A DNA stretch of 54,125 nt from Tropicimonas sp. IMCC6043 (GCF_004146235.1 NZ_SELO01000026.1:1-54125); one strand, 5' to 3'. Positions 9,732 to 18,350 are shown, numbered from the stretch's first letter. Notes: generated by a model from the letters alone, not told the origin. A program made the numbers and translations.

Positions 9732-10201
9732 GCTCGCGCGCACCCAACATCAATAGAAGCCGCATCCATGAAGACATGGTGCAGCGGCTTGCCATGCAAA
9801 AATTGCCCGAAACCGACCGGACACTATTTCCGACAATCCGTGAACTTTTGTGCTTTGCCGCCCTGCTCGGTTACTCCGAAAAACGCCGAATTCCACTCGA
9901 CAAGAATGCGGGAATTGAGGACGTATCCTACCAACAATTCGAGCGGGGAGACGCCGAAGACCTCATCTTCCTTATCGCCTTGTCCGAGACGAAAGACCCG
10001 GAAGTGCTCAAGGACGGTGAGGAAAGCCGTTGCGCGGAGATTTTCGAAGAGTACGCGAATGGCGGCCTGCAAATCATCGGAGAGGCGCTGCGGCGCGGGG
10101 GCGGTGAGTACCCGGACCGCGATATCCTGGAGATGCTCAAAGAACGCGCCTATCTCGGCACAGAGGAAGATGAGCCTGACGTCTCGGGGATTACCTTTTG
10201 A
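9728..10201 (+). CDS. dnd system-associated protein 4-like protein
   Basis: This 157-residue acidic protein contains RELLCFAALLGYSEKRRIPL (about residues 37-56), followed by DLIFLIALSETKDPEVL and a C-terminal helix IFEEYANGGLQIIGE. That arrangement matches my memory of the small dnd-associated protein 4 family found with phosphorothioation genes. No catalytic motif or membrane segment is visible. It overlaps the ATPase stop by ATGA and ends directly before the helicase ATG, so the three are one translational unit. It is most likely a structural partner of the ATPase and helicase. Confidence 0.7.
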   Translation: MSSRAPNINRSRIHEDMVQRLAMQKLPETDRTLFPTIRELLCFAALLGYSEKRRIPLDKNAGIEDVSYQQFERGDAEDLIFLIALSETKDPEVLKDGEESRCAEIFEEYANGGLQIIGEALRRGGGEYPDRDILEMLKERAYLGTEEDEPDVSGITF

Positions 10202-12364
10202 ATGTTGCGGGACCTGAGCTATAAAGGCGTATATAAGTCCGACCTCGATAATATACTAGAAGACTTCTACTTTCCGGCGCTTTCCGTTGCCAACTCCTAT
10301 GACCGCGCTGTCGGTTTTTTCTCCGCTTCGACAATTAGCTATGCCGCCCAGGCGCTTTCCGTTTTCGTCAAGCATGGCGGGAAGATCAGGCTGATCCTCG
10401 GCGCGTTCTCGGACGCGCAGGACCTAGAAGCGGTGAAGCAAGGCTACAAGGAAAAGGAGATTTCGGAGAAGATCGGAGCCGAGCTTCTCGCGATGATCAA
10501 CAATGTGAGTGACGAGCTGTTTCAGAACCGCTTTGACACGCTGTCCTGGCTTGTCGCCCACGGCCGACTCGATGTTAAGATCGCCTTGCGCGAGCGCGGG
10601 ATGTATCATGACAAGGTCGGCATTGTCACCGATGAGGCGGGCGACCGTGTCGTTTTCGCAGGCTCGGCGAACGAAAGTACGCACGCCCTGCTACCGACGC
10701 ACAACTACGAGTCCATTAACGTCTTTCGCACATGGCTGCCGGAACAAGCCGAGTTCTTCGATCCGCACATTGACAGCTTCGAACGCCTCTGGCGGAACGA
10801 AAGTCGTTCAACGGCCGTCATCGATATACCAACGGCCGCTAAGGAAAAGCTAATCGCGACAGCAAGGGCGATGGACTACACGCCCGATCCGGAGATCGAG
10901 GCGGCGATTGCCGCTCGGATTTTGGCCAAGTCAGGTTCGGCGCACAGCACGACATACGGCCAGCCGCGGGAGCCTGCAACGATCAACGGCCAGCCATTCA
11001 AGATGCGCGATCATCAGATTGCCGCGCTTGAGGCTTGGAAAGCCAAAGGAGACTTCCAGGGAACATTCGACCTTGCCACGGGAGCGGGGAAGACTATCAC
11101 GGCCATTCATGCCATCGTCAGGCTCTCCGAGGCGATAGACGGGCTCGCCTGCGTAATCGCAGCGCCTTACCAGAACCTCGCCGACCAGTGGGTCGACATC
11201 CTCGCCACATTCAACATCTACCCGGTCAAGTGCTACGTATCCCGCTCTCAATGGGAGGACAAGTTGCGGAATATGGTACACGAGCTGACCATGGGTAGCC
11301 GCAAGTTCGGGGCCGTAGTTGTGGTCAACCGGACGCTCAAGAGCCCGGAGTTCCAGGACTGCCTATCGAGGATCAAGGGCAACCGTCTGCTCTGGATCGG
11401 AGACGAGTGTCACCACCATACTTCAAAAGCGTATGAGGGGTTCCTGCCGACCCATTCCCGCTACCGGATCGGCCTGTCCGCGACGCCACAGCACTATCTT
11501 GATGAAGAACGCAACGAGCGCCTGAACGAGTTCTACGGCGATATCGTGTCGCGCTACACGCTCAAGCAGGCAATCACAGACAAGGTGCTGACTCCTTACG
11601 TCTACTACCCGCACATTGTGGAGTTTACGGAGGCTGAAGCCGACGAGTTTGTCGAGCTATCGGAACAGATAGGCCGTAAAATCGCCCGGCAGAACGGCAA
11701 GACGGGCGAGATGTCGCCACAGCTCACAGGGCTTCTGATGCGACGGGCGCGTTTGGTCGGCTCGGCAGCGAACAAGCTTCCTACACTTCAGGCGGTGCTG
11801 ACGGGCGAGAAACCGACACAGCACACTTTGTTCTATTGCGGCGATGGCACGGTCGAGACGGATGAAGAACAGACCGGGGCCGAAGACAGCGTCAACGCGG
11901 GCAGAAGGCAGGTCGAAGCCGTCAGCGCGATGCTCCACGGCATGTCTTGGGACGTCTCCCGCTTTACATCGCGTGAGTCCCGCAAGGACCGCGAGAACAT
12001 TCTTGAGAATTTCCGGCTTGGCATCATCGACGCAATGGTGGCGATCCGCTGTCTCGATGAAGGTATCGACGTCCCAGCTTGTAGCACGGCCTACATTCTC
12101 GCAAGCTCCCGCGATCCGCGTCAGTTTGTCCAGCGTCGCGGTCGCATCCTGCGCCGCTCACCCGGAAAACAAAGGGCACTGATCCATGATTTCATTGTCG
12201 TCTTGCCGGAACGCTATGAAACAGGTTCGGATTACGCAAAACGTCTGATCAAATCTGAGCTTAGCCGCGTCGCCGAGTTTTCGTCCCTGTCGGACAATCG
12301 ATCAGGGGCCTACGCTGCCCTAGCGCCCGTGCTCCGGCAGTACGATCTTGAACACATGATATAA
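10202..12364 (+). CDS. PLD-nuclease/SF2 helicase (phosphorothioation-linked restriction)
   Basis: This 720-residue protein has an N-terminal phospholipase-D-like nuclease half-site: YHDKVGIVTDE followed by FAGSANES (about residues 136-160). A complete superfamily 2 helicase follows: motif I TGAGKT (about residue 297), motif II DECH (about residue 401), motif III GLSATPQ, and motif VI QRRGRILR (about residue 643). This combination occurs in restriction components tied to DNA phosphorothioation. It closes the coupled set that starts at 7541. By analogy with SspFGH it should damage DNA lacking the modification, but the substrate is inferred. Confidence 0.82.
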   Translation: MLRDLSYKGVYKSDLDNILEDFYFPALSVANSYDRAVGFFSASTISYAAQALSVFVKHGGKIRLILGAFSDAQDLEAVKQGYKEKEISEKIGAELLAMINNVSDELFQNRFDTLSWLVAHGRLDVKIALRERGMYHDKVGIVTDEAGDRVVFAGSANESTHALLPTHNYESINVFRTWLPEQAEFFDPHIDSFERLWRNESRSTAVIDIPTAAKEKLIATARAMDYTPDPEIEAAIAARILAKSGSAHSTTYGQPREPATINGQPFKMRDHQIAALEAWKAKGDFQGTFDLATGAGKTITAIHAIVRLSEAIDGLACVIAAPYQNLADQWVDILATFNIYPVKCYVSRSQWEDKLRNMVHELTMGSRKFGAVVVVNRTLKSPEFQDCLSRIKGNRLLWIGDECHHHTSKAYEGFLPTHSRYRIGLSATPQHYLDEERNERLNEFYGDIVSRYTLKQAITDKVLTPYVYYPHIVEFTEAEADEFVELSEQIGRKIARQNGKTGEMSPQLTGLLMRRARLVGSAANKLPTLQAVLTGEKPTQHTLFYCGDGTVETDEEQTGAEDSVNAGRRQVEAVSAMLHGMSWDVSRFTSRESRKDRENILENFRLGIIDAMVAIRCLDEGIDVPACSTAYILASSRDPRQFVQRRGRILRRSPGKQRALIHDFIVVLPERYETGSDYAKRLIKSELSRVAEFSSLSDNRSGAYAALAPVLRQYDLEHMI

Positions 12365-12453
12365 AAACCAAGAGTGTATGTGAGGTGAGCAGGAAAAAGA
12401 CGAAAGACCTATTCGAAATAGGGAGCCTGATCTAACTGGTACGGTTTGATTTT

Positions 12454-12590
12454 TGGAGCGTGTCGCGGCCTATCCGATTCAGGATTCCCAGAATCGTGGT
12501 GATGTGATCCCCTACATCTGCTTCAGCAGGAGAGGATCACGACCCTCCTGAAATGGGAATCCCGAATCCGATCAAGCCCGACACGCTCTA
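12454..12590. repeat. 137-bp miniature inverted-repeat element (IS630-type ends)
   Basis: The two ends form an inverted repeat of about 37 bases (29 of 37 positions match). The left end starts TGGAGCGTGTCG; the right end, read in reverse, starts TAGAGCGTGTCG. Both continue through a GATTC-GGATTCCCA block. No coding region lies inside. The ends resemble the IS630 remnant at 7123 and the fragment at 39114, so it is probably a non-autonomous derivative mobilised by that transposase. It lies between the helicase stop and the next gene. The other bases of this 291-bp gap show only a weak stem near 12408-12422. Confidence 0.75.
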
Positions 12591-12655
12591 GGGATTGCGT
12601 TTCTGAATTCCACTGGGTTCCAGATAAGGCTACTCCAGGCTAGAATTTGACTACC

Positions 12656-13156
12656 ATGTCATACCTGAGCGACCTCCGAGCCACCAAGGAGCTGCCAGCT
12701 TCTCACTATGAGTTGCCGTTCATGGAGCGGCTGCGCCACGTTAAGGGCGACCGGCCAACGAGGCATCCGGTCCAGGTCGTATCGGACTGGCTACGCGACA
12801 ACGAGCACCGGTTCATTGTCGTGAAGGCAGGGCATCCGACCCGACCGGAATATCGTGAGACCCACCGGCCGGAGCCCGGACGGGAAATTGGCGTCATTCT
12901 CGACAGCAAGTTCCGCCATGCATTGTCCGACACCTACATGGTTTTCACGAACGTTTTCGACACCGAGCTCGTACCGCTCCTAGATATGAAGGTTCAGCAA
13001 GCCAGGAGAATGCTCAAGGAGCGAGGGTACCTCCGACACGAGCAGAACCGCATGACGGCAACAATGCCGCCAGGCCTCGTGAGTGCGCGGTCTTATGGGG
13101 CAACGGTGAGGCGGGTAGTAGCGCTGGAAAAACGCTTGCTTGAGGAGACAGTTTGA
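12656..13156 (+). CDS. Unrecognised 166-residue protein, first gene of a coupled unit
   Basis: I do not recognise a family. The protein is soluble and rich in charged residues. It has a segment GREIGVILDSKFRHALSD near the middle and a C-terminal basic helix VRRVVALEKRLLEE. An in-frame TTG at 12647 is an alternative start; ATG 12656 is preferred. Its stop overlaps the ATG of the next gene (TGATG at 13154-13158), so the pair is translationally coupled. Placement between phosphorothioation genes and other nuclease genes suggests a defence role, which is inference only. Confidence 0.6.
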   Translation: MSYLSDLRATKELPASHYELPFMERLRHVKGDRPTRHPVQVVSDWLRDNEHRFIVVKAGHPTRPEYRETHRPEPGREIGVILDSKFRHALSDTYMVFTNVFDTELVPLLDMKVQQARRMLKERGYLRHEQNRMTATMPPGLVSARSYGATVRRVVALEKRLLEETV

Positions 13157-14364
13157 TGGCCCAGAAGAACGAATTCCAAGCGATGATCATGCCCACGGAT
13201 TTCCGGCGAAGGTGGAGTTACGACGCTCTTATTCCGTCGCTTTTGTATTTTGATAGCGTTTCGTTTCTTAACGACGACGTCCGCTCGGCGGCCGATTTAG
13301 TTGACCCCACTACGATGACCGGGTGTGGGCCCAAGGACGTGGTTGAAGGTTTGTTGGTAGAGCAGCATCGTTACTACTGGCCGTTTCGTGAAATACTCAG
13401 CGAAGGTGTCATTTCACTGTGTCCAATAGAAATTCAGTTCCATATCTTTTCTCCACCACCACCTCCTCCTGGGATAAAGGTCCCTGTAAAATCGCCGCGA
13501 GGGTGGCGATCGATCATCGACGAACGGCTTACTCAAGGCGATGAGGTCGCAAAATCCTTCGTTGCTATCGGTGCGCGCTACTTTGATTTGGTAGGAGAGA
13601 AAGACCAGTCGATGGAAGACATCGATAAGGCACTATGGGTTGCTGCATGGACCAAAGACGCTCTTCGATACCGCGCAAGAGGGCAAAAGCGTGTAGCTAT
13701 TCATCCAGATGGCCAGACGGCCATGGAGCTCTCGATTGCGTTATTTAATGACGTAGAAGAACTCGTTTCAAAACGCACGGAAGCACGTCTCGACTGGCAA
13801 AACGTTCCGCCCGACCGCGGGAAGAAAGATGGCTTTGGGGATCTAGTAGGACTTGGATTAATAACTAAGGTCCTTGAAAAGATTCTTCCGACATTCTCAA
13901 TAGATGGCGATCCTTCTCGGCTATCGGAGATACTGGAAGTACGACATCAACGCGCCGACGAACTCCGAGTCTTCCGTCAGTTTGTTATGGAGGCCGAAGA
14001 AAAGTTCGCTGTCGCGGATGTTCAGGAACGCGAAGATGCCGCAAGAGAGTTCATCTTAGAATCGAACCAACTTTTCGAGGACCTTGAGAAAGCTTTGAGT
14101 GATCCCAATCGAAAGCTGAAGCTTCGAGCGTCAAAATTTGGCGGAGTCTTAATCGCAGGCATTTCTGGCGCAGTTGGAGGCGCGATCGCAGCGCTGAACC
14201 CCGCCGCGGGTACGGTTTTGGGTGAGGCAGTTGCAGGTGCCACCGAAGGCACAATTTCCCACATGTTAGATAAAGCATCAGACTCACTAGAAACTCGAGA
14301 AGTCCACCCTGGGCTTAGTTATTTATTTTACGCCAAGGAGGCGATGGCGGGTCAACCAGCTTGA
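13156..14364 (+). CDS. Unrecognised 402-residue protein with glycine-rich hydrophobic C-terminus
   Basis: No family is recognised with certainty. The N-terminus (PTDFRRRWSYDALIPSLLYFDSV) recalls proteins of unknown function found near defence genes. A run of six prolines lies near residue 100. Around residues 325-375 a stretch with G-V-L-I-A-G-I-S-G-A-V-G-G-A-I-A-A-L is glycine-zipper-like and could insert into a membrane or pack in an oligomer. The base composition is more AT-rich than in the operons to the right, a sign of separate acquisition. It starts in a TGATG overlap with the gene before it and ends 12 bases before the UDG-like gene. Confidence 0.6.
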   Translation: MAQKNEFQAMIMPTDFRRRWSYDALIPSLLYFDSVSFLNDDVRSAADLVDPTTMTGCGPKDVVEGLLVEQHRYYWPFREILSEGVISLCPIEIQFHIFSPPPPPPGIKVPVKSPRGWRSIIDERLTQGDEVAKSFVAIGARYFDLVGEKDQSMEDIDKALWVAAWTKDALRYRARGQKRVAIHPDGQTAMELSIALFNDVEELVSKRTEARLDWQNVPPDRGKKDGFGDLVGLGLITKVLEKILPTFSIDGDPSRLSEILEVRHQRADELRVFRQFVMEAEEKFAVADVQEREDAAREFILESNQLFEDLEKALSDPNRKLKLRASKFGGVLIAGISGAVGGAIAALNPAAGTVLGEAVAGATEGTISHMLDKASDSLETREVHPGLSYLFYAKEAMAGQPA

Positions 14365-14376
14365 GAATGCGATGCC

Positions 14377-14934
14377 ATGTGTAGAATAACAGAGGAGTTT
14401 CGTCCGGGTGATGCCTTCCCAAGTGTGGTTTTCATCGGCGCTTGTCCTGGGCAGGAAGAACATAGGCAAGCTCGTCCCTTCGCGGGAGATTCAGGTGTTA
14501 ACCTGGACGAAATGCTGGAATGGATGGCGGCAAACCACCGCGACATTTTTCCATCAACTAGGAGGGACGACTACACCTTGTTGAACGCTTGGCCACGGGC
14601 GCTTTGGAAGGCACGAGACGGTCGCTACTTGCCGAAACTGTCTTGGGTTGACCGACCCGACAATGTCGAACGGTTAAATAACCAGTTGGCAGCGGTTCAA
14701 GCAAGCATCGTTGTTGGTTTGGGGAGGCCGATCGCGAACGCTCGGCTAGAACAGATCCAATACGACCAACCAGCAACGAGGGCTATCCGGCGATTGATTG
14801 TGAGATACCGAAACGCTCGCTACTTCATTGTTGGACATCCCTCCCCGCGCAACAGAGACCTAAGGGACCGAGGGAACGGCGACATGGGACGATGGGCTGA
14901 AAGAACTTTTGCGGCGTTTCCTGGACAGAATTGA
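14377..14934 (+). CDS. Uracil-DNA-glycosylase-superfamily-like protein
   Basis: This 185-residue protein has the two hallmark regions of the UDG fold. Near residues 17-38 it reads VVFIGACPGQEEHRQARPFA, parallel to the G-E-A-P-G...G-R-P-F-V-G motif of family 4/5 enzymes. Near residue 150 it reads IVGHPSPRNRD, parallel to the H-P-S motif. A hydrophobic strand VVGLGRP lies between. Such enzymes remove uracil or other altered bases from DNA; the substrate here is unknown. The gene follows the 402-residue gene closely and its stop overlaps a TTG start of the next, interrupted gene. A defence or repair role is inferred from context. Confidence 0.6.
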   Translation: MCRITEEFRPGDAFPSVVFIGACPGQEEHRQARPFAGDSGVNLDEMLEWMAANHRDIFPSTRRDDYTLLNAWPRALWKARDGRYLPKLSWVDRPDNVERLNNQLAAVQASIVVGLGRPIANARLEQIQYDQPATRAIRRLIVRYRNARYFIVGHPSPRNRDLRDRGNGDMGRWAERTFAAFPGQN

Positions 14935-15113
14935 AGCCCATTTCTGTGGATCGCACTGGCCGCAAATCTGTAAGTCAAAATCCTGGGGAACTGGACAAAG
15001 GCCATGAAATCACCCTAGCCTTACACGCTTTAGGCTGCGACCCAAAGCTGAAAGCCTCGCAAAGGAAATACGTGTACCGAGACCAAAGTGGACGATGGAT
15101 TTGTGCGGTATGG
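14931..15113 (+). pseudogene. 5' part of a gene interrupted by an IS3-family element
   Basis: A frame beginning with TTG 14931 (overlapping the UDG-like stop) reads MKPISVDRTGRK and continues to GRWICAVW. It then stops two bases into the insertion sequence that starts at 15112. The segment contains ITLALHALGCDPKLKASQRK and YVYRDQSGRW, a plausible folded N-terminal domain. Removing the insertion and one copy of the GTAT duplication joins this frame to the segment at 16350-16606, giving one protein of about 145 residues. The family is not recognised. Confidence 0.6.
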
Positions 15114-16345
15114 TAATCCTCCCCATGGTTAAGGGGGTGAGGTTGTAGAATTTTCTCGTGGCGAGAGCCGAGGAGATTCGAATGAGGAAGAGCCGTTTCA
15201 CCGAACCGCAGATCATGACGGTGTTGCGTCAGGCCGAGAATGGGGTGTCCGTGCCGGAACTGTGCCGCGAGCATGGGATCAGCACCGCCAGTTTTTACAA
15301 GTGGCGCGCCAAGTATGGCGGCATGGACGCTTCGATGATGAGCCAAATGAAGGCGCTGGAGGACGAGAACCGGCGCCTGAAGCGCATGTTCGCGGATCTT
15401 AGCATGCAGGCCGATCTTCTGAACTGCGAAGGTGAACGCCTCTGGTTCGAGAGAACCTGGGCAGTCTCTGGGAAAAAAATGACCCGGCCAGCTCAACGCC
15501 GCGAGTTGGCCGAGAAGGCTGTGGCGACAAGAGGGATCAGCATCGCGCTGGCCTGCCGAGCGTTCGGTGTCAGCGAGACCTGTTTCCGCTACAGTCCGAA
15601 GCGCGACGAAGAGAACGATCTGATCGCCGACCTGCTGGTCGGGCTGACCAGGGTCCACAAGACCTGGGGGTTCGGATTGTGTTTCCTGCACCTGCGGAAC
15701 GTGAAGGGGCATGTCTGGAACCACAAACGCGTGCGCCGGATCTATTGCGAGCTGGAACTGAACCTGCGGATCAAGCCGCGACGTCGACTGAAACGCGAAA
15801 AGCCCGATGAACTCGCCGTGCCGGATGCGCCCAACATGGTCTGGTCGATGGACTTCATGGCCGACCGCCTGGCCGACGGGAGGCAGTTCCGGCTGTTGAA
15901 CGTTCTGGACGACTTCAACCGCGAGGGCTTGGGTATCGAGATAGACTTCTCGCTTCCCTCCGAGCGTGTTGTTCGAGCCTTGAACCAGATTATCGCGTGG
16001 CGTGGCAAACCTCTGGCAATTCGGGTCGATAACGGCCCCGAATACGTCAGTTCCACCCTCATGAATTGGGCTGAGAAGCAGGGCATCGCCCTGACCTACA
16101 TCCAGCCAGGAAAGCCTCAGCAGAACGCCTATGTCGAGCGCTACAACCGGACGGTCCGGCACGAATGGCTGGACCTCTACATATTTGACACCATCGAGGA
16201 GGTGCAGCAGATCGCAACCGAATGGCTATGGACCTACAACAATGAGCGCCCCAACATGGGCATCGGCGGGATCACTCCTGCCATGAAGCTGAAAAGGGCC
16301 GCGTGAATTCTACGAAACCACCCCGCTAAAACGGGGAGGATTACC
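15112..16345 (+). mobile_element. IS3-family insertion sequence, 1234 bp, with 4-bp target duplication
   Basis: The ends are inverted repeats: GGTAATCCTCCCC at the left and GGGGAGGATTACC at the right. They are flanked by GTAT at both 15108-15111 and 16346-16349, a 4-bp target duplication. The element carries one transposase gene with the A and B parts in one frame. Perfect ends and duplication indicate a recent, structurally complete insertion. The A part resembles the IS407/IS1222 branch of IS3. Confidence 0.88.
15182..16306 (+). CDS. IS3-family transposase, OrfA-OrfB in a single frame
   Basis: This 374-residue protein starts [20 protein letters not shown], the OrfA helix-turn-helix (residues 1-60), followed by a leucine-zipper-like helix [20 protein letters not shown]. 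The usual OrfA stop is absent: the frame runs through [15 protein letters not shown] directly into OrfB. The OrfB catalytic core is complete, with D in [15 protein letters not shown] in [11 protein letters not shown] and E in [16 protein letters not shown]. The ATG at 15182 follows GAGGAG; a GTG at 15158 is an alternative. Most relatives need a frameshift to fuse A and B, so this in-frame fusion is a variation. Confidence 0.88.
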   Translation: MRKSRFTEPQIMTVLRQAENGVSVPELCREHGISTASFYKWRAKYGGMDASMMSQMKALEDENRRLKRMFADLSMQADLLNCEGERLWFERTWAVSGKKMTRPAQRRELAEKAVATRGISIALACRAFGVSETCFRYSPKRDEENDLIADLLVGLTRVHKTWGFGLCFLHLRNVKGHVWNHKRVRRIYCELELNLRIKPRRRLKREKPDELAVPDAPNMVWSMDFMADRLADGRQFRLLNVLDDFNREGLGIEIDFSLPSERVVRALNQIIAWRGKPLAIRVDNGPEYVSSTLMNWAEKQGIALTYIQPGKPQQNAYVERYNRTVRHEWLDLYIFDTIEEVQQIATEWLWTYNNERPNMGIGGITPAMKLKRAA

Positions 16346-16349
16346 GTAT

Positions 16350-16606
16350 GGCGAGACCGTATGGACGACGATGTCGCTTTCGCGCACATCAACATCAACC
16401 ACGCAAAGGATTTTAGCCCTGGAGACATGGTCAAGGTCGTGATGATCACTCGGAAGCGCTTGGAGAGTGGCAACTCCAAGATCGTATCTGCGGAACCGGA
16501 CACTGCATTCCGGCAGGTGGCGGCAGTCATTGCTCCGACATCGGAGTTCAAGAGGTGTCGCGCTATCCTTGTCAGGGGCGACGGAGATGTCAGCGTTAGA
16601 GCATAG
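16350..16606 (+). pseudogene. 3' part of the gene interrupted at 15112
   Basis: After the insertion sequence and its duplicated GTAT, the frame continues R-D-R-M-D-D-D-V-A-F-A-H-I and runs to a stop at 16604-16606. It contains FSPGDMVKVVMITRKR and FKRCRAILVRGDGDVSVRA. Joined to 14931-15113 it forms one uninterrupted frame. An internal ATG at 16361 could permit expression of a truncated 81-residue product. The family is not recognised. Confidence 0.6.
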
Positions 16607-16637
16607 GTAAGACATTTGGATTGTGAGGCGAGAGAAA

Positions 16638-16850
16638 ATGGGAAAATTACGAAGTGGTGGCTCGGGCGTGGTTGGGATGGGCCGAGGTGAACTACAGAAC
16701 CCGAGTGCCAAAACAACTCCCAAGAAACCTCTTCCTTCGAAAGTCATCCAGAAGCGCAACAAAAAAATGGCTCTGAGTGAAACGAACTCGTCGAAAGCTC
16801 AGGTTGGGTTTAAGGCTCGGGCACGAGCCGCGAAAAAATCCAAGAGATAG
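16638..16850 (+). CDS. Small, very basic protein of unknown function
   Basis: This 70-residue protein is rich in lysine, arginine, glycine and serine. It begins MGKLRSGGSGVVGMGRGELQ and ends FKARARAAKKSKR. It has no hydrophobic core sequence and is probably disordered or nucleic-acid binding. The ATG at 16638 has a purine-rich GAGGCGAGAG stretch upstream; an in-frame GTG at 16623 is possible. It follows the interrupted gene by 31 bases and probably belonged to the same transcription unit as the UDG-like gene. Confidence 0.45.
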   Translation: MGKLRSGGSGVVGMGRGELQNPSAKTTPKKPLPSKVIQKRNKKMALSETNSSKAQVGFKARARAAKKSKR

Positions 16851-16954
16851 CGGAAGCAATTTGAATGCCAGCCACAGGGAATCATACCAAGCTTTGAGAC
16901 AGACGAAGAGAAGTCGAAATCCGGACAACGTGGATAGCCTGCTGAGCCTGCCAC

Positions 16955-17095
16955 TCAACCCAGCCAAGGCCGACATAGCTTAGGCCCGTTGTCGTCGCTG
17001 TACCAAACCTGATCATCCCCCCCGCCAGGCCAATCCATCGGCTCTTTGAGCAGCTTCAGTGGCGCGTCGTAGTCCGGAACGATCCGGAATGCCTC
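16955..17095 (-). pseudogene. 3' part of a minus-strand gene interrupted by an IS407-type element
   Basis: Read on the minus strand, the frame gives F-R-I-V-P-D-Y-D-A-P-L-K-L-L-K-E-P-M-D-W and then GGGDDQVWYSDDNGPKLC, stopping at 16955. It joins in frame with the segment at 18351-18444 once the insertion sequence and four duplicated bases are removed, giving a protein of about 76 residues. The family is unknown. The remaining bases between 16851 and 16954 hold nothing I recognise. Confidence 0.45.
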
Positions 17096-17169
17096 TGACC
17101 TTCTCCCCGAGATCCGGGCCATTGCGACCTGGAACTTTCCACCTTTGACTGGACGAAGGAGGAAGACCC

Positions 17170-17436
17170 ATGAAGCGGAAGCGTTTCACAGAAGAGCAGA
17201 TCATCGGTGTGCTGAAGGAGAGCGAGGCCGGCGCGAAGGTCGACGATCTCTGCCGGCGCCACGGGATCAGCACGGCGACGTTCTATACTTGGCGGAAGAA
17301 GTACGGCGGCATGGACGCGTCCGAGGCCAAACGGCTTCGCGAGCTAGAGGCTGAGAACGCCCGGCTGAAGCGGATCGTGGCGGACCAGGTGCTCGACATG
17401 TCGGCCATGAAGGAACTCCTGGAAAAACATTGGTAG
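17170..17436 (+). CDS. IS407-type transposase OrfA
   Basis: This 88-residue protein starts MKRKRFTEEQIIGVLKESEA. It carries the helix-turn-helix DDLCRRHGISTATFYTWRKK and a leucine-zipper-like helix RLRELEAENARLKRIV. This is the standard DNA-binding subunit of IS3-family transposases, and its length is normal. The stop codon at 17434-17436 follows an A-rich GGAAAAAC stretch where a frameshift into orfB may occur. A strong GAAGGAGGAAG ribosome site precedes the ATG. Confidence 0.88.
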   Translation: MKRKRFTEEQIIGVLKESEAGAKVDDLCRRHGISTATFYTWRKKYGGMDASEAKRLRELEAENARLKRIVADQVLDMSAMKELLEKHW

Positions 17437-17458
17437 GCCCATCGCGAAGCGCAAAGCC

Positions 17459-18334
17459 GTGGGCTTTCTGATGACCAAGAAGGGGCTCAGCGAGCGTCGG
17501 GCCTGCCGGATCGTCGGGCTGGCGCGGTCGGTGCAGCAGTACCAGCCGGTGGCGAAGAACGACGAGGCCGTGGTCGCCCGGATGAAGGCGCTGGCGTCGG
17601 AGAACCGGAGCTACGGCTACCTGCGGCTGCACGCCATGCTCCGCCGGGAGGGCCTGGTGCTGAATCCCAAGCGGACATACCGGCTCTACACTGCCCAGGG
17701 CCTTCAGGTCCGCACGAAGAAGCGGCGGAAGCTACCGCGCCGGGACCGCGTCGCGCCGCAGGCGCCGGAGCGGCCAATGCAGCGATGGTCCCTCGATTTC
17801 GTGAGCGACCAGTTGGCCGACTGCCGGCGCTTCCGGGTCCTGAACATCGTCGACGATTGCAGCCGGATCTGTCCCGGCCAGATCGTCGACATCTCGATCT
17901 CCGGGGTCCGGATCACCCGGTTCCTCGACGAGCTGGCGTTGCGCACCGGTCTTCCGGAGGAGATCGTCCTTGATAATGGGCCCGAGGGGACCAGCAAGGC
18001 GATGTTCGACTGGTCGGAACGGACCGAAGTGCGCCTGCGGTTTATCGAGCCCGGCAAGCCCGTCCAGAACGCCTTCGTGGAGAGCCTGAACGGCAAGCTT
18101 AGGGACGAATGCCTGAACCTGCACTGGTTCCGGTCGCTCCGCCACACCCGCGAAGAGATCGAAAGCTGGCGCCGCCATTACAATACCGAGCGCCCCCACT
18201 CGGCGCTCGGCTACCTGTCGCCAATGGAGTTCCTGATGACCAACGCCGCGTCAGCGCCTGAGACTCTTGCGGTCTCCGCGCTGCCGCTCAACACTCAAAC
18301 CCAACCGGAAGATTCTGGATCGCGCCGGCCCTAA
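17459..18334 (+). CDS. IS407-type transposase OrfB (DDE integrase domain)
   Basis: This 291-residue catalytic subunit lies in the +1 frame relative to orfA. The frame is open upstream through I-A-K-R-K-A, so translation may occur by frameshift as well as from GTG 17459. The DDE residues are D in WSLDFVSDQLADCRRF, D in IVLDNGPEGTSKAMF and E in QNAFVESLNGKLRDECLN. The C-terminal W-R-x-x-Y-N-x-x-R-P-H-S is present. Nothing indicates decay, so the element may still be active. Confidence 0.88.
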   Translation: MGFLMTKKGLSERRACRIVGLARSVQQYQPVAKNDEAVVARMKALASENRSYGYLRLHAMLRREGLVLNPKRTYRLYTAQGLQVRTKKRRKLPRRDRVAPQAPERPMQRWSLDFVSDQLADCRRFRVLNIVDDCSRICPGQIVDISISGVRITRFLDELALRTGLPEEIVLDNGPEGTSKAMFDWSERTEVRLRFIEPGKPVQNAFVESLNGKLRDECLNLHWFRSLRHTREEIESWRRHYNTERPHSALGYLSPMEFLMTNAASAPETLAVSALPLNTQTQPEDSGSRRP

Positions 18335-18350
18335 TCGCGGGGAAAGGTCA

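Larger units (their letters stand above)
17096..18350 (+). mobile_element. IS3-family (IS407-like) insertion sequence, about 1255 bp
   Basis: The left end TGACCTTCTCCCCGAG and the right end (reverse read TGACCTTTCCCCGCGA) form imperfect inverted repeats. The flanking four bases are CCTC and CCTT, an imperfect target duplication. Two frames, orfA and orfB, fill the element. It is a different element from the one at 15112, with clearly different ends and transposase sequence. It lies inside a small minus-strand gene. Confidence 0.8.

Noticed and set aside
698-12364. Canonical Dnd (DndABCDE) system
   Set aside because: The DUF4007 gene and large P-loop ATPase between the desulfurase and the PP-loop gene are the Ssp order. 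No DndE or DndB-like gene is seen.
12408-12422. Terminator after the helicase gene
   Set aside because: The CCTATT/AATAGG stem is only six pairs and no T-run follows.
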